The notes under the pieces: model-generated
What the model was told of the DNA's origin: nothing
What the model saw: the letters and a program-made list of their open reading frames with translations, nothing else
Databases searched by the model: none
Shown here: piece after piece, positions 31,573 to 40,091 of the stretch
Numbering within the stretch: the first letter of the stretch is position 1
How the letters are laid out: every line of letters starts with the position of its first letter
Origin: Bdellovibrionales bacterium
GTDB lineage: Bacteria; Bdellovibrionota; UBA1018
Reading direction: 5' to 3'
DNA length: 64,000 bases
Assembly: GCA_947380295.1 (NCBI GenBank)
Contig: CANCQK010000010.1
Location: 1-64,000, forward strand
Made by a program: the position numbers and the translations under genes

Positions 31573-32703
31573 ATGAGTCCAGCTGAGCCTCTTCAAGATT
31601 TAAATCCCAATCGCCCCAGATATAAACTGGTGGTGAGTGATTTCCACCTTGGTAAAGGTCGCTATCTGCCCGATGGAACCCAAAATATCTTAGAGGACTT
31701 TATCTATGACCGCGAGTTTGCGGAGTTCCTCAACTATCATCGAACTGGGGACTTTGCTGAGGCTGAAGTAGAACTCATTCTGAATGGCGATATTCTCAAT
31801 CTTTTACAAATTGATACCTATGGCGTCTACACTCATCTTGTAACTGAACGCAGCGTTGTGCGTGCCGTGCGTCGGATCGTTGAAGGTCATGCTGAATTCT
31901 TTCAGGCACTTCGAAAGTTTGCAGCCACACCTCATCATCGTGTGAGTTATGTTGTGGGCAATCACGATGTCGGGATGCTGTGGCCAGGTCCGAGAAAAGC
32001 GTTTTCAGATGCCGTGGGCGCTGAGGTTCAGTTTCATGACGTCGCCTATCAGTTTGATGGAGTCTATGTCGAACATGGACAACAGCATGAGCGATTTGCC
32101 AAGATCGACCTGAATCGACCTTTCATTGAGCAAGGATTGCCTGAGCCTGTCCTTAATCTCCCTTGGGGTTCACTTTTTGTAGCCGTGCTTCTCCCTGAGA
32201 TTAAGCAAACTCGGCCGCATGTGGATAAGGTTCGACCTTCGTCTGCTTTGATTCTTTGGGTTCTTTTTCACGATATTTTTTGGGGAATTAAAACAGGCCT
32301 TAGAATCTTAAACTTTGTTTTTGATACGGTCCTGTTTCGGCGGCGGTTTCAAATCCACCAAGGAGTTCGTGCAACTTTAGGACTTTTGAAAGAAATCTCC
32401 CTTTACCCCAATTACGATCGAATTGCCTTTAAGATCCTCGAAACCCATGATTCGGTTCATACCGTGATTTTTGGACATACTCATATGTTGAGATATCGCC
32501 AATGGAAAGAGGGGAAAGAGTACTTCAACGAGGGGACTTGGAATGAGACGACTAACCTCGATCTCAACGATTACGGTAAGCAAATTCGTCTCACCTATGC
32601 CTTCATTGAGTATCCGCTTTCTGACCTGGCTCAGGGTCGCCCTAAGGTGCGCCTTAAGCAGTGGCAGGGAACCTGGAAGCCTGAAGTCGAAGTTCTTGCA
32701 TAA
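31573..32703 (+). CDS. calcineurin-like metallophosphoesterase, LpxH-like
   Basis: 376 residues from the ATG at 31573. All metallophosphatase motifs are present: SDFHLGKG, NGDILNLL, VGNHDVGM, EHGQQHERF and FGHTHMLR. These bind two metals. The family includes UDP-2,3-diacylglucosamine hydrolases of lipid A synthesis. It lies upstream of kdsB-pyrG-kdsA-kdsC, so a role in LPS assembly is attractive. It is longer than LpxH (~240 residues), with an inserted hydrophobic segment (LNLPWGSLFVAVLLPE and LILWVLFHDIFWGI) suggesting membrane association. The exact substrate is not shown. Confidence 0.82.
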   Translation: MSPAEPLQDLNPNRPRYKLVVSDFHLGKGRYLPDGTQNILEDFIYDREFAEFLNYHRTGDFAEAEVELILNGDILNLLQIDTYGVYTHLVTERSVVRAVRRIVEGHAEFFQALRKFAATPHHRVSYVVGNHDVGMLWPGPRKAFSDAVGAEVQFHDVAYQFDGVYVEHGQQHERFAKIDLNRPFIEQGLPEPVLNLPWGSLFVAVLLPEIKQTRPHVDKVRPSSALILWVLFHDIFWGIKTGLRILNFVFDTVLFRRRFQIHQGVRATLGLLKEISLYPNYDRIAFKILETHDSVHTVIFGHTHMLRYRQWKEGKEYFNEGTWNETTNLDLNDYGKQIRLTYAFIEYPLSDLAQGRPKVRLKQWQGTWKPEVEVLA

Positions 32704-32732
32704 TTGGGGTGACTCCCCTAATCTGAAAAACC

Positions 32733-33467
32733 ATGGAAAGAACAATCATCGTAATTCCTGCTCGTTATGGCTCAACTCGTTTGGCAGCAAAGCCACTTGC
32801 TCTCATTCACGGCAAGCCCATGATCCAATGGGTGGTAGAGCGGGCCCAGCAGGCCCGTGGAATTGACCAGGTGATCGTTGCCACAGACGATGTCAGAATT
32901 GAGAAAGCCGTTCACCAATTCGGCGGGGAATGTCGAATGACTTCTCCTGACCTTCAGAGCGGGACTGACCGAGTGGCTGCAGTGGCTGATCAAATCGATG
33001 CTGACATCTACGTCAACCTTCAAGGGGATGAGCCTCTGATGGATCCAAAAGCGATCGAAAAGGCAGTGGATCTCGTCCGCTCTAGAAAATTTGAGCTCAG
33101 CACCGTGATGGTGCCTTTAAAGACACTCGAGGAGTTAGCAGATCCTTCTGTCGTTAAAGTGATTGTCGATCGACAAAGTAAAGCGATTTACTTTTCTAGG
33201 CTGCCGATCCCTTATAGCCGAGGCCCCATGCCTGAATCTGGCAGCGAACTCGTGTGTAAACGGCACGTAGGCCTCTATGTTTATACAAAATCTGCCTTAA
33301 GGCAATTTAGGAGTCTGCCTCCATCGGGGCTCGAAAAAGGCGAAGTTCTTGAGCAATTAAGGGCACTTGAGAATGGAATGGCCATGGGGGTGGCCCAAGC
33401 CGACTTTACATCAATCGGGGTGGATACAGCAGATGACCTTGAAAAAGTCAGGCAACTTCTAGTATAA
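32733..33467 (+). CDS. kdsB: 3-deoxy-manno-octulosonate cytidylyltransferase
   Basis: 244 residues. It activates Kdo with CTP to CMP-Kdo for lipid A-core assembly. The nucleotide-binding N-terminus VIPARYGSTRLAAKPLALI and the motif LQGDEPLMDP are diagnostic. It lies 29 bases after the metallophosphoesterase and 35 bases before pyrG, which supplies its CTP substrate. Confidence 0.97.
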   Translation: MERTIIVIPARYGSTRLAAKPLALIHGKPMIQWVVERAQQARGIDQVIVATDDVRIEKAVHQFGGECRMTSPDLQSGTDRVAAVADQIDADIYVNLQGDEPLMDPKAIEKAVDLVRSRKFELSTVMVPLKTLEELADPSVVKVIVDRQSKAIYFSRLPIPYSRGPMPESGSELVCKRHVGLYVYTKSALRQFRSLPPSGLEKGEVLEQLRALENGMAMGVAQADFTSIGVDTADDLEKVRQLLV

Positions 33468-33502
33468 CTCTCCGAAATCATCAAAAAAATCGGATTTAAT
33501 TC

Positions 33503-35152
33503 ATGGCAAAACAGAAAAAGTATATTTTTGTAACAGGCGGCGTGCTTTCCAGTATTGGCAAAGGCATTAGTGCAGCCTCTATCGGCATGCTCATGGAACA
33601 GCGCGGAATCAGCGTGACTATGATTAAGATGGACCCCTACCTCAATGTAGATCCAGGGACCATGAACCCGTTTCAGCACGGCGAAGTATTTGTGCTGGAT
33701 GATGGTGCTGAGACCGATCTTGATCTCGGTCATTATTCACGCTTTGTTCAAGGTGCAAAATTTTCGAGAAAGAATAGTTTCACCACGGGTCGGATTTACG
33801 ACACGGTGTTGAGACGAGAGCGCGCTGGGGGCTACCTGGGCCAAACCATCCAGGTGATTCCTCATATTACGGATGAAATTAAAAGTCACATTCGAGATGC
33901 TGCTGCTGATTATGACCTTGCCATTGTTGAGGTGGGCGGCACGGTGGGTGATATTGAAAGCTTGCCATTCCTCGAGGCCATTCGACAAATGAAGGCCGAA
34001 GAAGGGGCCGGGAACGTTCTGTTCGTGCATCTCACTTTGGTGCCCTATATCGGAGCTGCTGGGGAACTGAAAACCAAGCCGACTCAACACAGCGTCAAAG
34101 AACTCCGCGAGATTGGGATTCAACCCGATATCCTTCTGTGCAGGACCGATCGAGCCTTGCCTCAAGATGTGAAAGACAAGATTGGTCTTTTTTGTAATGT
34201 CTCGGGGCGCCAAGTGTTCAGCGCAACCGACGTTAAAAATATTTACGAAGTTCCACTTCTCTTTAACCAACAAGGACTGGACGAAGAGATTGCAGAAAAA
34301 CTCGGGATTTGGACCGGACGTCCTGATCTTTCTAAGTGGGCCTCCATGATCGAGCGCCTTCATCACCCTGAAACCGATATCTCGATTGGGATTGTGGGCA
34401 AGTACATTGACTGGCACGATAGCTACAAGTCGATCTCCGAAGCCCTCATTCACGGTGGAGCTGCGAATCACGTTCGCGTGAACATGGTTTACATTGATGC
34501 CGAGGAACTAGAAAAAGGGAACCAGCAAGACCTTCTCGCCTCAGTGGATGGCATCCTAGTTCCAGGTGGTTTTGGTGAACGAGGGATTGAGGGGAAAATT
34601 AAGGCCATTCATTACGCCCGCACTCACCAGGTTCCGTTCTTCGGGATTTGCCTGGGAATGCAACTCGCAGTGATCGAATTTGCGCGAAACGAATGCAAAA
34701 TTTTGGACGCCAACTCGGCTGAGTTTCGCCCGAACGGTTCCTCCAATGTCATTGACCTCATGGAATCTCAAAAAGCCCATACAGACCTGGGTGGTACCAT
34801 GAGATTGGGTGCTTATCCCTGTCAGCTTCTCAAGGAGTCCAAACCCGGCACGAAGACGAAAGCATTCTTGGCCTACCAGAATGAGTCCATTTCCGAGCGG
34901 CACCGTCACCGATTTGAGGTTTCAAATCAGTTCGTGCCTCAGTTGAAAGAAAAAGGACTCGTGATTTCAGGCAAGAATCTCAACTCAGAGACAGGCGAAG
35001 AGCTGGTCGAAATGGTCGAGTCCCCGGACCACCCCTGGTTCCTGGGCTGTCAGTTCCATCCTGAGTTTTTAAGTCATCCGCTGAAACCGCATCCTCTGTT
35101 TGCATCATTTGTTGATGCAGCTAAGAAATTACACCAAGAGAGATCCAAATGA
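33503..35152 (+). CDS. pyrG: CTP synthase
   Basis: 549 residues. It makes CTP from UTP and glutamine. The synthetase domain starts [20 protein letters not shown]. The glutaminase domain has the nucleophile in [11 protein letters not shown] and the catalytic H/E in CQFHPEF near the end. It sits between kdsB and kdsA and its stop overlaps the kdsA start by 4 bases (ATGA), so CTP supply is tied to Kdo synthesis. Confidence 0.99.
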   Translation: MAKQKKYIFVTGGVLSSIGKGISAASIGMLMEQRGISVTMIKMDPYLNVDPGTMNPFQHGEVFVLDDGAETDLDLGHYSRFVQGAKFSRKNSFTTGRIYDTVLRRERAGGYLGQTIQVIPHITDEIKSHIRDAAADYDLAIVEVGGTVGDIESLPFLEAIRQMKAEEGAGNVLFVHLTLVPYIGAAGELKTKPTQHSVKELREIGIQPDILLCRTDRALPQDVKDKIGLFCNVSGRQVFSATDVKNIYEVPLLFNQQGLDEEIAEKLGIWTGRPDLSKWASMIERLHHPETDISIGIVGKYIDWHDSYKSISEALIHGGAANHVRVNMVYIDAEELEKGNQQDLLASVDGILVPGGFGERGIEGKIKAIHYARTHQVPFFGICLGMQLAVIEFARNECKILDANSAEFRPNGSSNVIDLMESQKAHTDLGGTMRLGAYPCQLLKESKPGTKTKAFLAYQNESISERHRHRFEVSNQFVPQLKEKGLVISGKNLNSETGEELVEMVESPDHPWFLGCQFHPEFLSHPLKPHPLFASFVDAAKKLHQERSK

Positions 35153-36033
35153 CCCCAATTGCCGCACCTGCCGAGATGACTCTGATTGCTGGACCCTGCG
35201 TGATCGAAGACGAGGGACTGGTCATGGAAGTAGCCCAAGAATTGAAACGGCAATTGAGTGGCATGCCCGTGCGGCTGTATTTCAAAGCCTCGTTCGATAA
35301 AGCCAACCGGACCTCGATTCGTGGTTTTCGGGGACCTGGATTAAAAAAAGGGCTCGAAATTTTGAGTCGTGTTCGGGAGCATACGGGGTTGCCAATCCTG
35401 ACTGATTTTCACACCCCTGAGCAGGCGAAGCCAGTGGCAGAAGTGGTGGATTTTCTCCAGGTACCCGCATTTCTTTGCCGCCAAACCGATATGATCGTTG
35501 CAGCAGCAGAGGCGGCTTTGACTTTCAATCGACGATTGAACATTAAGAAAGGCCAGTTCCTTGCTCCTTGGGATGCAAAAAATATCGTGGAGAAGGTCAG
35601 GGAAGTCGAAACTCAAATGGTCGCTGAGGGCCAGATTAAGCAGCCCAGTTCAGATTGGTTTTGCCTGACGGAGCGCGGTGTTAGTTTCGGTTATAATACT
35701 CTAGTGGTAGATATGGTTTCATTTCAAACCATGCAGAAATTCAATGTCCCTGTGATTTATGATGCCACTCACTCGATTCAGACTCCTGGCGCTGCCCAAG
35801 GTGGCACCAGCACCGGGGGTAAGCGTGAGTACCTTGAAGTCTTGGCCCGCGCAGCGATGGCAGCCGGAGCGACCGGGCTTTTCATGGAATGCCATCCTCG
35901 CCCGTCTGAGGCAAAGAGCGATGGTCCAAACGCCTTTTACCTAGACCGAGTCGGAACTTTTGTGAAGCAACTCCTGGAGATTCGTTCTCTGGTTGCTGGC
36001 ATGCCGAAACTTCTTCCTGAGACTCAAATTTAG
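35149..36033 (+). CDS. kdsA: 3-deoxy-8-phosphooctulonate synthase
   Basis: 294 residues. It condenses arabinose-5-phosphate with phosphoenolpyruvate to Kdo-8-phosphate in the cytoplasm. Characteristic segments are [39 protein letters not shown] and [18 protein letters not shown]. Cysteine in AGPCVIE and the ECHP/SDGPN motifs are compatible with a metal-dependent or independent form; I do not decide between them. It overlaps pyrG and precedes the phosphatase gene by 9 bases. Confidence 0.97.
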   Translation: MTPIAAPAEMTLIAGPCVIEDEGLVMEVAQELKRQLSGMPVRLYFKASFDKANRTSIRGFRGPGLKKGLEILSRVREHTGLPILTDFHTPEQAKPVAEVVDFLQVPAFLCRQTDMIVAAAEAALTFNRRLNIKKGQFLAPWDAKNIVEKVREVETQMVAEGQIKQPSSDWFCLTERGVSFGYNTLVVDMVSFQTMQKFNVPVIYDATHSIQTPGAAQGGTSTGGKREYLEVLARAAMAAGATGLFMECHPRPSEAKSDGPNAFYLDRVGTFVKQLLEIRSLVAGMPKLLPETQI

Positions 36034-36042
36034 GGGGTCCTC

Positions 36043-36636
36043 GTGCCTAAAAAGACGGTTGCTAAAAAGCTTTCCAAGGTGGCCCTCACCCGGCAATTGA
36101 AAAAAATCAGACTCCTGATCCTCGATGTCGATGGAGTGCTTACCGACGGCCGATTGTTTTGGATCGAAGGTCAGGGGTGGACTCGATATTTTCATGTCCA
36201 CGACGGTTACGGGATTCGCTTGCTTCAGAAAGCGGGGATTCAAATTGCAGTTTTCAGCGGGAGTAAAAGCAAAGATATTCCAGAGCGGATGAAACTCCTG
36301 GGAATTTCCCACGCCTACCTCGGGAACGAAAATAAGACTGAGTCTCTGAATGACTTGGTTCGAGTTACTCAAATTCGTCCGAATGAAATGGCGTTCATGG
36401 GTGATGACCTTTTTGATATTCCCGTCCTTAAAAAAGTGGGTCTTGCCATCTCAGTTCCTCAGGCGCTTTCAGAGGTTAAAAAAACTGCACACATGATCAC
36501 CAAGACCCTCGGTGGGAGTGGAGCGGTTCGCGAGGTTGCAGATCTCATTTTAAAGGTGCAGGGACACGAAGAGACGGTTTTTTCGGAAAAATTGAGCGAG
36601 GAGTCGCAACGTGGCAAATACACCCAAAACACCTGA
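36043..36636 (+). CDS. kdsC: Kdo-8-phosphate phosphatase (HAD family)
   Basis: 197 residues from a GTG. It removes the phosphate from Kdo-8-phosphate. The HAD motif LILDVDGVLTDGR has the catalytic D28 and D30; the later MGDDLFDIPVLKKVGLAI supplies the metal-binding acidic pair. A lysine-rich N-terminal extension of about 20 residues (PKKTVAKKLSKV) precedes the usual start; it is odd for KdsC and could be a translational-start artefact. The next gene, psd, starts inside it. Confidence 0.93.
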   Translation: MPKKTVAKKLSKVALTRQLKKIRLLILDVDGVLTDGRLFWIEGQGWTRYFHVHDGYGIRLLQKAGIQIAVFSGSKSKDIPERMKLLGISHAYLGNENKTESLNDLVRVTQIRPNEMAFMGDDLFDIPVLKKVGLAISVPQALSEVKKTAHMITKTLGGSGAVREVADLILKVQGHEETVFSEKLSEESQRGKYTQNT

Positions 36637-37537
36637 TTCTTCACAGATTGTTTTCTGGAGTCGAAATCGAGCCGCCTTCGAAGTTGAAAAAGTTTATGGC
36701 GACTCCGCTCTTCGATGGGCTTACCAAACGCGCCTAGGTAGAAAATTGACCGACTGGATCTTTTCTCAGGCTTGGGTGAGTCGTCTCTATGGTGCTTATC
36801 AATCCTCGATCCTGAGTCGAGCTAAGATCGAGCCATTCATTCAGGCATTTAACATCCCGATGAACGAGTTTGAGCCTGGACCGTTTCGGAGTTTTAATGA
36901 CTTTTTTATTCGACGGTTTCAATCTGGGGCCCGAAAATTTGTTCAAATCCCAAGCGAAATGGCTGCCTTTGCAGAGGCGCGATATTTGGCATTTGAGAGC
37001 ATCACTCCTGAGCAAAAATTTCCTGTGAAAGGTAAATTCCTCAGCGCCCAGGCTTTGTTAGGCGGTACCCCATGGGCAAGTCACTTTGCGGGGGGGCCAT
37101 TGCTCTTAGCAAGACTCTGTCCTACGGACTATCATCGATTTCACTTTCCTGACTCAGGCAGAATCCTAGATTCCTTTCGGATTCACGGAAAGCTCCACTC
37201 AGTCAACCCTGTTGCTCTTCAGGCAGTCGACGAAGTCTTTGCGCAAAACGAGCGCCAAGTTTCTATCCTTGAAACAAAAAATTTCGGCCTTCTCGCTTAT
37301 ATCGAAGTCGGCGCCCTCTGCGTAGGTAAGATTGTCCAATCCCACTCTCCTCAAAAATCTCAATTTGAGCGAGGAGACGAAAAGGGGTATTTCCTCTTTG
37401 GCGGCTCTACCGTAATTGTACTGGGAGAACCTGGCAAATGGAAACCCAGCGTTGATCTTTTAGAGAACACTCGTCAGAGTCGTGAAGTTCTGGTGCAGTT
37501 GGGCGAGCAAGTTGCTAGAAGCACTTCCCTGAGTTAA
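36611..37537 (+). CDS. psd: phosphatidylserine decarboxylase
   Basis: 308 residues from a GTG with GAGGAG upstream, overlapping kdsC by 26 bases. It converts phosphatidylserine to phosphatidylethanolamine at the inner membrane. The proenzyme cleaves itself at the G-S bond in FGGST (near residue 264) to form the pyruvoyl group; the surrounding YFLFGGSTVIVLGEPGK fits. PTDYHRFHFPDSG and IHGKLHSVNP are also family segments. It ends the lipid-envelope group. Confidence 0.95.
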   Translation: MANTPKTPDSSQIVFWSRNRAAFEVEKVYGDSALRWAYQTRLGRKLTDWIFSQAWVSRLYGAYQSSILSRAKIEPFIQAFNIPMNEFEPGPFRSFNDFFIRRFQSGARKFVQIPSEMAAFAEARYLAFESITPEQKFPVKGKFLSAQALLGGTPWASHFAGGPLLLARLCPTDYHRFHFPDSGRILDSFRIHGKLHSVNPVALQAVDEVFAQNERQVSILETKNFGLLAYIEVGALCVGKIVQSHSPQKSQFERGDEKGYFLFGGSTVIVLGEPGKWKPSVDLLENTRQSREVLVQLGEQVARSTSLS

Positions 37538-37574
37538 GTCAGCGATTGAGATCTCAGCTCCCGGAAATAGGTTC

Positions 37575-38735
37575 CTACCTGGGCAAGTGAAATCGATTTA
37601 GACCCATGAGCTGGGGGAGTCGTAAGAGTGCTTTCTCAAAGTTGAGTACTCGGATGTGATCCAAAGTATATTCTTGATCACCACTATACAAAAAGAAGCA
37701 CTGCGCCTCAGGATAGTCCTCACTGAACAACTTTAGACCAGCCAAATCCTGGTGTCTGAGGATCGGTGCTCGTTTGATCTCAAATGCAAAGAGCCCAGCC
37801 TCGCCATAGCTGACAAAATCCACTTCAGTTTGCTGGGCGGTCCGCCAATAGAACAGCTTCTGGTCCCAGCCCACCCACTCACTGAGGGCACGATAGTGCT
37901 GAAAGAAAAGCGTCTCCAGCGCAGCTCCATCGATTTCCTCGGGACTGTCTAGTGGTCCTTTGGGGCGTAAGGCGCGATATACGCCCGTGTCGAAAAGAAA
38001 AAACTTAGGATGAGCGGCAAGTCGCCTTTTTGCCCGCTTTGAAAAAATCGGAAGCTTTTGGGCAAGGAGCAGATCCTCCAAAATCTCAACGTAGGATCCG
38101 ATGAGTTTTGCGCCGACACCGACATCTGACGCGATCGAGGCTAGAGTAATGGGCTGAGCCTGAGAAAAGCTTGAGATCTCCAAAAATCGAGCAAACTGCT
38201 CGAGATTGCGAGTCAGGCCTTCTGCTAGCACCTCCTCTTTGAGATAGGTATAGATGTAAGTCGAGAGGTATTCTTTGGGATCTTCGAGGTTCCAGACAGT
38301 AGGCAAGAGGCCGTACCGGAGAGCCTTAGAGAGATCCCAGTCGGCTTCTAGCTCCCAGCAGGTGAGGGGATAAAAATATCGCTGAAATGCCCGGCCTGCG
38401 AGTAAATTAGCTCCACCTCGTCGCAACTTGCGAGCACTGGAGCCGGTGAGGATGAATGTCATTTTCTCTTCCTCAATCAAGCGGTGCACTTCATCCAGTA
38501 GTGCTGGGATTTTTTGGACCTCATCGATGATGACAGGCTCACCTCGATTAGGGCCGACCATGCCTTTGAGGCGACTCGGTGATCCAAGCAGTAGGCGTGC
38601 CGATTCAGAATTGAGTAGATCCAGCCGGGTTGAGTCTGGATAAGTCGCTCGCAACCAAGTCGTTTTGCCTGTGCCACGCGGTCCAAATAGAAAAAAGCTC
38701 TGATTTTTCAGTAAGTTATAAAAACGAGAGTACAT
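37575..38735 (-). CDS. AAA ATPase with a DUF4143 (PD-(D/E)xK-like) domain
   Basis: 386 residues. The N-terminal ATPase has Walker A GPRGTGKT (residues 18-25) and Walker B VIIDEVQ (ending near 74). A winged-helix middle and a C-terminal nuclease-like motif EVDFV followed by FEIKRA (around 305-322) fit the AAA_14/DUF4143 family. Such proteins are common in accessory regions, but their cellular role is not established. It faces psd and lies beside a broken toxin-antitoxin locus, repeats and a transposase remnant, so it is probably acquired. Two more family members occur in this window (54981 and 63080). Confidence 0.87.
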   Translation of the reverse strand: MYSRFYNLLKNQSFFLFGPRGTGKTTWLRATYPDSTRLDLLNSESARLLLGSPSRLKGMVGPNRGEPVIIDEVQKIPALLDEVHRLIEEEKMTFILTGSSARKLRRGGANLLAGRAFQRYFYPLTCWELEADWDLSKALRYGLLPTVWNLEDPKEYLSTYIYTYLKEEVLAEGLTRNLEQFARFLEISSFSQAQPITLASIASDVGVGAKLIGSYVEILEDLLLAQKLPIFSKRAKRRLAAHPKFFLFDTGVYRALRPKGPLDSPEEIDGAALETLFFQHYRALSEWVGWDQKLFYWRTAQQTEVDFVSYGEAGLFAFEIKRAPILRHQDLAGLKLFSEDYPEAQCFFLYSGDQEYTLDHIRVLNFEKALLRLPQLMGLNRFHLPR

Positions 38736-38824
38736 ATCTCTATTTTACATGTAATTCGGAGTTTTAGTAGCTGAATTTCACCCTATGAAAGGAGGCTCGT
38801 GCTCCACTCACTGAACGACTTGAT

Positions 38825-38866
38825 AAAAAAGAAAAAGCCCAACACTTTTTAGTTCAGCGTTGGGCT
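38825..38866 (-). terminator. terminator of brnA
   Basis: On the minus strand AGCCCAACGCT pairs with AGTGTTGGGCT with one G-T pair (outer arms 38836-38866), followed by CTTTTTCTTTTTT. It lies 18 bases after the brnA stop. A similar hairpin is repeated at 39980-40023. Confidence 0.85.
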
Positions 38867-38884
38867 AATCGTGATTCTTGTAGC

Positions 38885-39118
38885 TCAATCCAGAGTTAAG
38901 TCAGCTTTCCTTACCCATTTAACTGAAGGCTTGCGCTTCTCGGCAGCGCAATCTTTCAAAAAGAGATTGATCAACACCTGATAAGCAATGCCGCTTTCAG
39001 CGGCAAGTCGTTTAAAGTAATCCACTGTTTCTTCATCAAGACGAATAGTGACCTGTCTCTTTAATCTTTTAGCGTAAGGATTCTTAACTGAATTTGAAAA
39101 ATCGTATGACTTTCTCAT
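38885..39118 (-). CDS. brnA: BrnA-family antitoxin
   Basis: 77 residues from the ATG at 39118. A longer reading from 39172 uses the wrong frame over the toxin remnant. The ribbon-helix-helix core KRQVTIRLDEETVDYFKRLA then GIAYQVLINLFLKD is typical of BrnA antitoxins, which neutralise the BrnT RNase and bind their own promoter. The usual partner brnT lies just upstream but is cut down to about 20 codons (39084-39197). BrnA is therefore an orphan. It may persist as an anti-toxin against related BrnT or simply be awaiting decay. Confidence 0.85.
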   Translation of the reverse strand: MRKSYDFSNSVKNPYAKRLKRQVTIRLDEETVDYFKRLAAESGIAYQVLINLFLKDCAAEKRKPSVKWVRKADLTLD

Positions 39119-39197
39119 TTTTTGTATGATGCTTTTTGATGTTTCTACGATTCTTGTTTTCGTCCCACTCAAATTGAAGAGGTTTCTGACTGCGCAC
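39084..39197 (-). pseudogene. brnT: truncated BrnT toxin remnant
   Basis: A 37-codon ORF from a GTG at 39197. Residues 8-23 read QFEWDENKNRRNIKKH, the conserved BrnT N-terminus (F-E-W-D-x-x-K-x-x-x-N-x-x-K-H). After that the frame runs directly into the brnA start region and stops at 39084, inside brnA. Roughly 60-70 codons of the usual ~90-residue BrnT are missing, so a deletion joined the toxin start to the antitoxin gene. The promoter and BrnT start survive, which argues for internal deletion rather than general decay. Confidence 0.75.
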
Positions 39198-39215
39198 GAA
39201 CCAAAGTGTACTATA

Positions 39216-39243
39216 ATTATAAGAGCAATACAACTCGCTTCAA
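39216..39243 (-). promoter_or_regulatory. promoter of the brnT-brnA locus
   Basis: On the minus strand, TTGAAG (39238-39243) and a perfect TATAAT (39216-39221) are 16 bases apart. The -10 is embedded in the palindrome TATAATTATA (39212-39221), a plausible operator for the BrnA ribbon-helix-helix dimer. The transcript would begin about 10 bases before the toxin-remnant GTG. Confidence 0.65.
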
Positions 39244-39275
39244 GAATGACACGCTGTTTCGTCGCGTTGCCTCAT

Positions 39276-39310
39276 AAGGATTTCATGGGGGACGGAGCTC
39301 AATTTGGCCC
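39276..39310 (+). repeat. REP-like element, copy 1
   Basis: The 35 bases carry the core GGGGACGGAGCTCAATTTGG. An inverted near-identical copy with two small insertions lies at 63044-63081, and a related core (CTCCGTCCCC) occurs at 39853 and 39920. It abuts the RAYT-type transposase fragment, a usual association of REP elements. Confidence 0.75.
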
Positions 39311-39597
39311 CGTTAGTGGGCGGCATCGAGGCAGAAATGCGGGTCCATTTTTACGATGAATGGACCAAGCACATCACCACTCCTCAATGGTACATCGACC
39401 TTGATAACACCCCTGAGGGACGCCAAAGAGCGTATCGAGCTCTATTTCGGAAGTACCTTGAGCAAACTACCGTGAGCTGGACTCAGTTTTTAAGCCACTT
39501 CATTGGTGATGCCCTGTGGGTAAGGAAAATGGAAACTAGTCTGAAAGAACAATTGTGCGCCAGAGTATTAGCCAGCGCTCGTGCTTCTCCGGCCTAA
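39304..39597 (+). pseudogene. C-terminal fragment of a REP-associated (RAYT-type) transposase
   Basis: 97 codons. The segment YIDLDNTPEGRQRAYRALFR, followed by a helical tail, resembles the C-terminal end of REP-associated Y1 transposases (the L-G-x-T-P-E-x-R-x-x-A-Y-R-x-L-F pattern). The catalytic HUH and tyrosine region is absent, so it cannot transpose. The adjoining REP-like repeat (39276-39310) supports the call. The start codon shown is arbitrary. Confidence 0.6.
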
Positions 39598-39852
39598 GCA
39601 GGTTTACTTCACTGTTCAAATCACTTCCGATTTTCTCAGTTTCGCCCTGGGTAGGGTCGAAGTGTTTCTACAAATCCAGAATACCGACTGATTTCTAGGT
39701 CATTTTTAAGGAAAAATCACAAACTACGCGTTTACTGATGCCATGTGCGGAGAGCAGGACAGGTATTCCGTCTCATTACGCATCAATCACGTCCGAGAGA
39801 TTCAAAGGCACCACCCGCAATTCGCCTCATTAGCTTAAGTGCCGAATTTAGA

Positions 39853-39948
39853 TGAAAAACTGGCTCCGTCCCCAATCCGCATTATTCCATAGCTGCTGGT
39901 CAGCCCCCGCGGTAGCGAGTGAAAAACTGGCTCCGTCCCCAATCCGCA
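39853..39948 (+). repeat. two direct REP-like repeats, 29 bp each
   Basis: Identical 29-mers (39853-39881 and 39920-39948) with the core CTGGCTCCGTCCCCAAT, start-to-start spacing 67 bases. They share the CTCCGTCCCC core with the elements at 39276 and 63044. Confidence 0.9.
39881..39907 (-). pseudogene. fragment matching the 3' end of the adjacent lipoprotein gene
   Basis: The minus-strand sequence matches 40152-40177 for about 26 bases with two differences and reads the peptide ADQQLWNN, as in the intact gene near its C-terminus. It lies between the two REP-like 29-mers. It is too short to date, but shows that a piece of the gene family was copied here. Confidence 0.6.
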
Positions 39949-39979
39949 CTTCTCCGACGTCGATTAGGTGAGGCGCCTG

Positions 39980-40023
39980 AGAAAAACAGAAAAGCCCAAC
40001 GCTGATCAACTCAACGTTGGACT
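39980..40023 (-). terminator. terminator of the lipoprotein gene, duplicate of the brnA terminator
   Basis: On the minus strand AGTCCAACGTTGA pairs with TCAGCGTTGGGCT (arms 39993-40023, two G-T pairs), followed by TTTCTGTTTTTCTC. The adjacent 40023-40062 repeats the end of brnA: the minus strand reads SDLTLD then a stop, as in brnA itself. The whole block 39985-40062 is thus a second copy of the 38830-38910 block. Confidence 0.8.
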
Positions 40024-40091
40024 AGTCGTCGTTTGGGTAGCTCAATCTAGAGTTAAGTCAGAAACTGAGACTTTAGCTCCTGAAAATAGAT

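Larger units (their letters stand above)
39598..40091. other. non-coding accessory stretch with repeats and gene-tail duplications
   Basis: No convincing gene in 494 bases. It contains two direct 29-bp REP-like repeats (39853, 39920) and an 18-base exact match to the 3' end of the neighbouring lipoprotein gene (39881-39907). A duplicate of the brnA terminator and of the last codons of brnA is at 39980-40062. A short ORF from about 39750 (31 codons) has no recognisable features. The stretch looks like a collection of recombination scars. Confidence 0.8.

Noticed and set aside
38885..39172. The 95-codon version of BrnA
   Set aside because: The additional 18 codons overlap the BrnT coding frame in a different phase and give no BrnA-like sequence; the ATG at 39118 is the natural start.
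39304..39310. Calling the 97-codon ORF an intact gene
   Set aside because: Its similarity covers only the C-terminal part of RAYT transposases and its start codon is inside the REP-like element, so it is treated as a remnant.
39126..39359. A 77-codon plus-strand ORF through the BrnTA region
   Set aside because: The minus strand explains this region better, with a promoter, BrnT N-terminus and BrnA. The plus-strand product matches nothing.
39797..39825. A 15-base match between this spot and 40928-40944 in the lipoprotein gene
   Set aside because: The order relative to the other matching piece (39881-39907) is reversed, so it does not form a collinear gene remnant. It could be chance.
39750..39840. 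A 31-codon ORF in the repeat-rich gap
   Set aside because: No ribosome-binding site, no recognisable features and rare length. It is best taken as noise.
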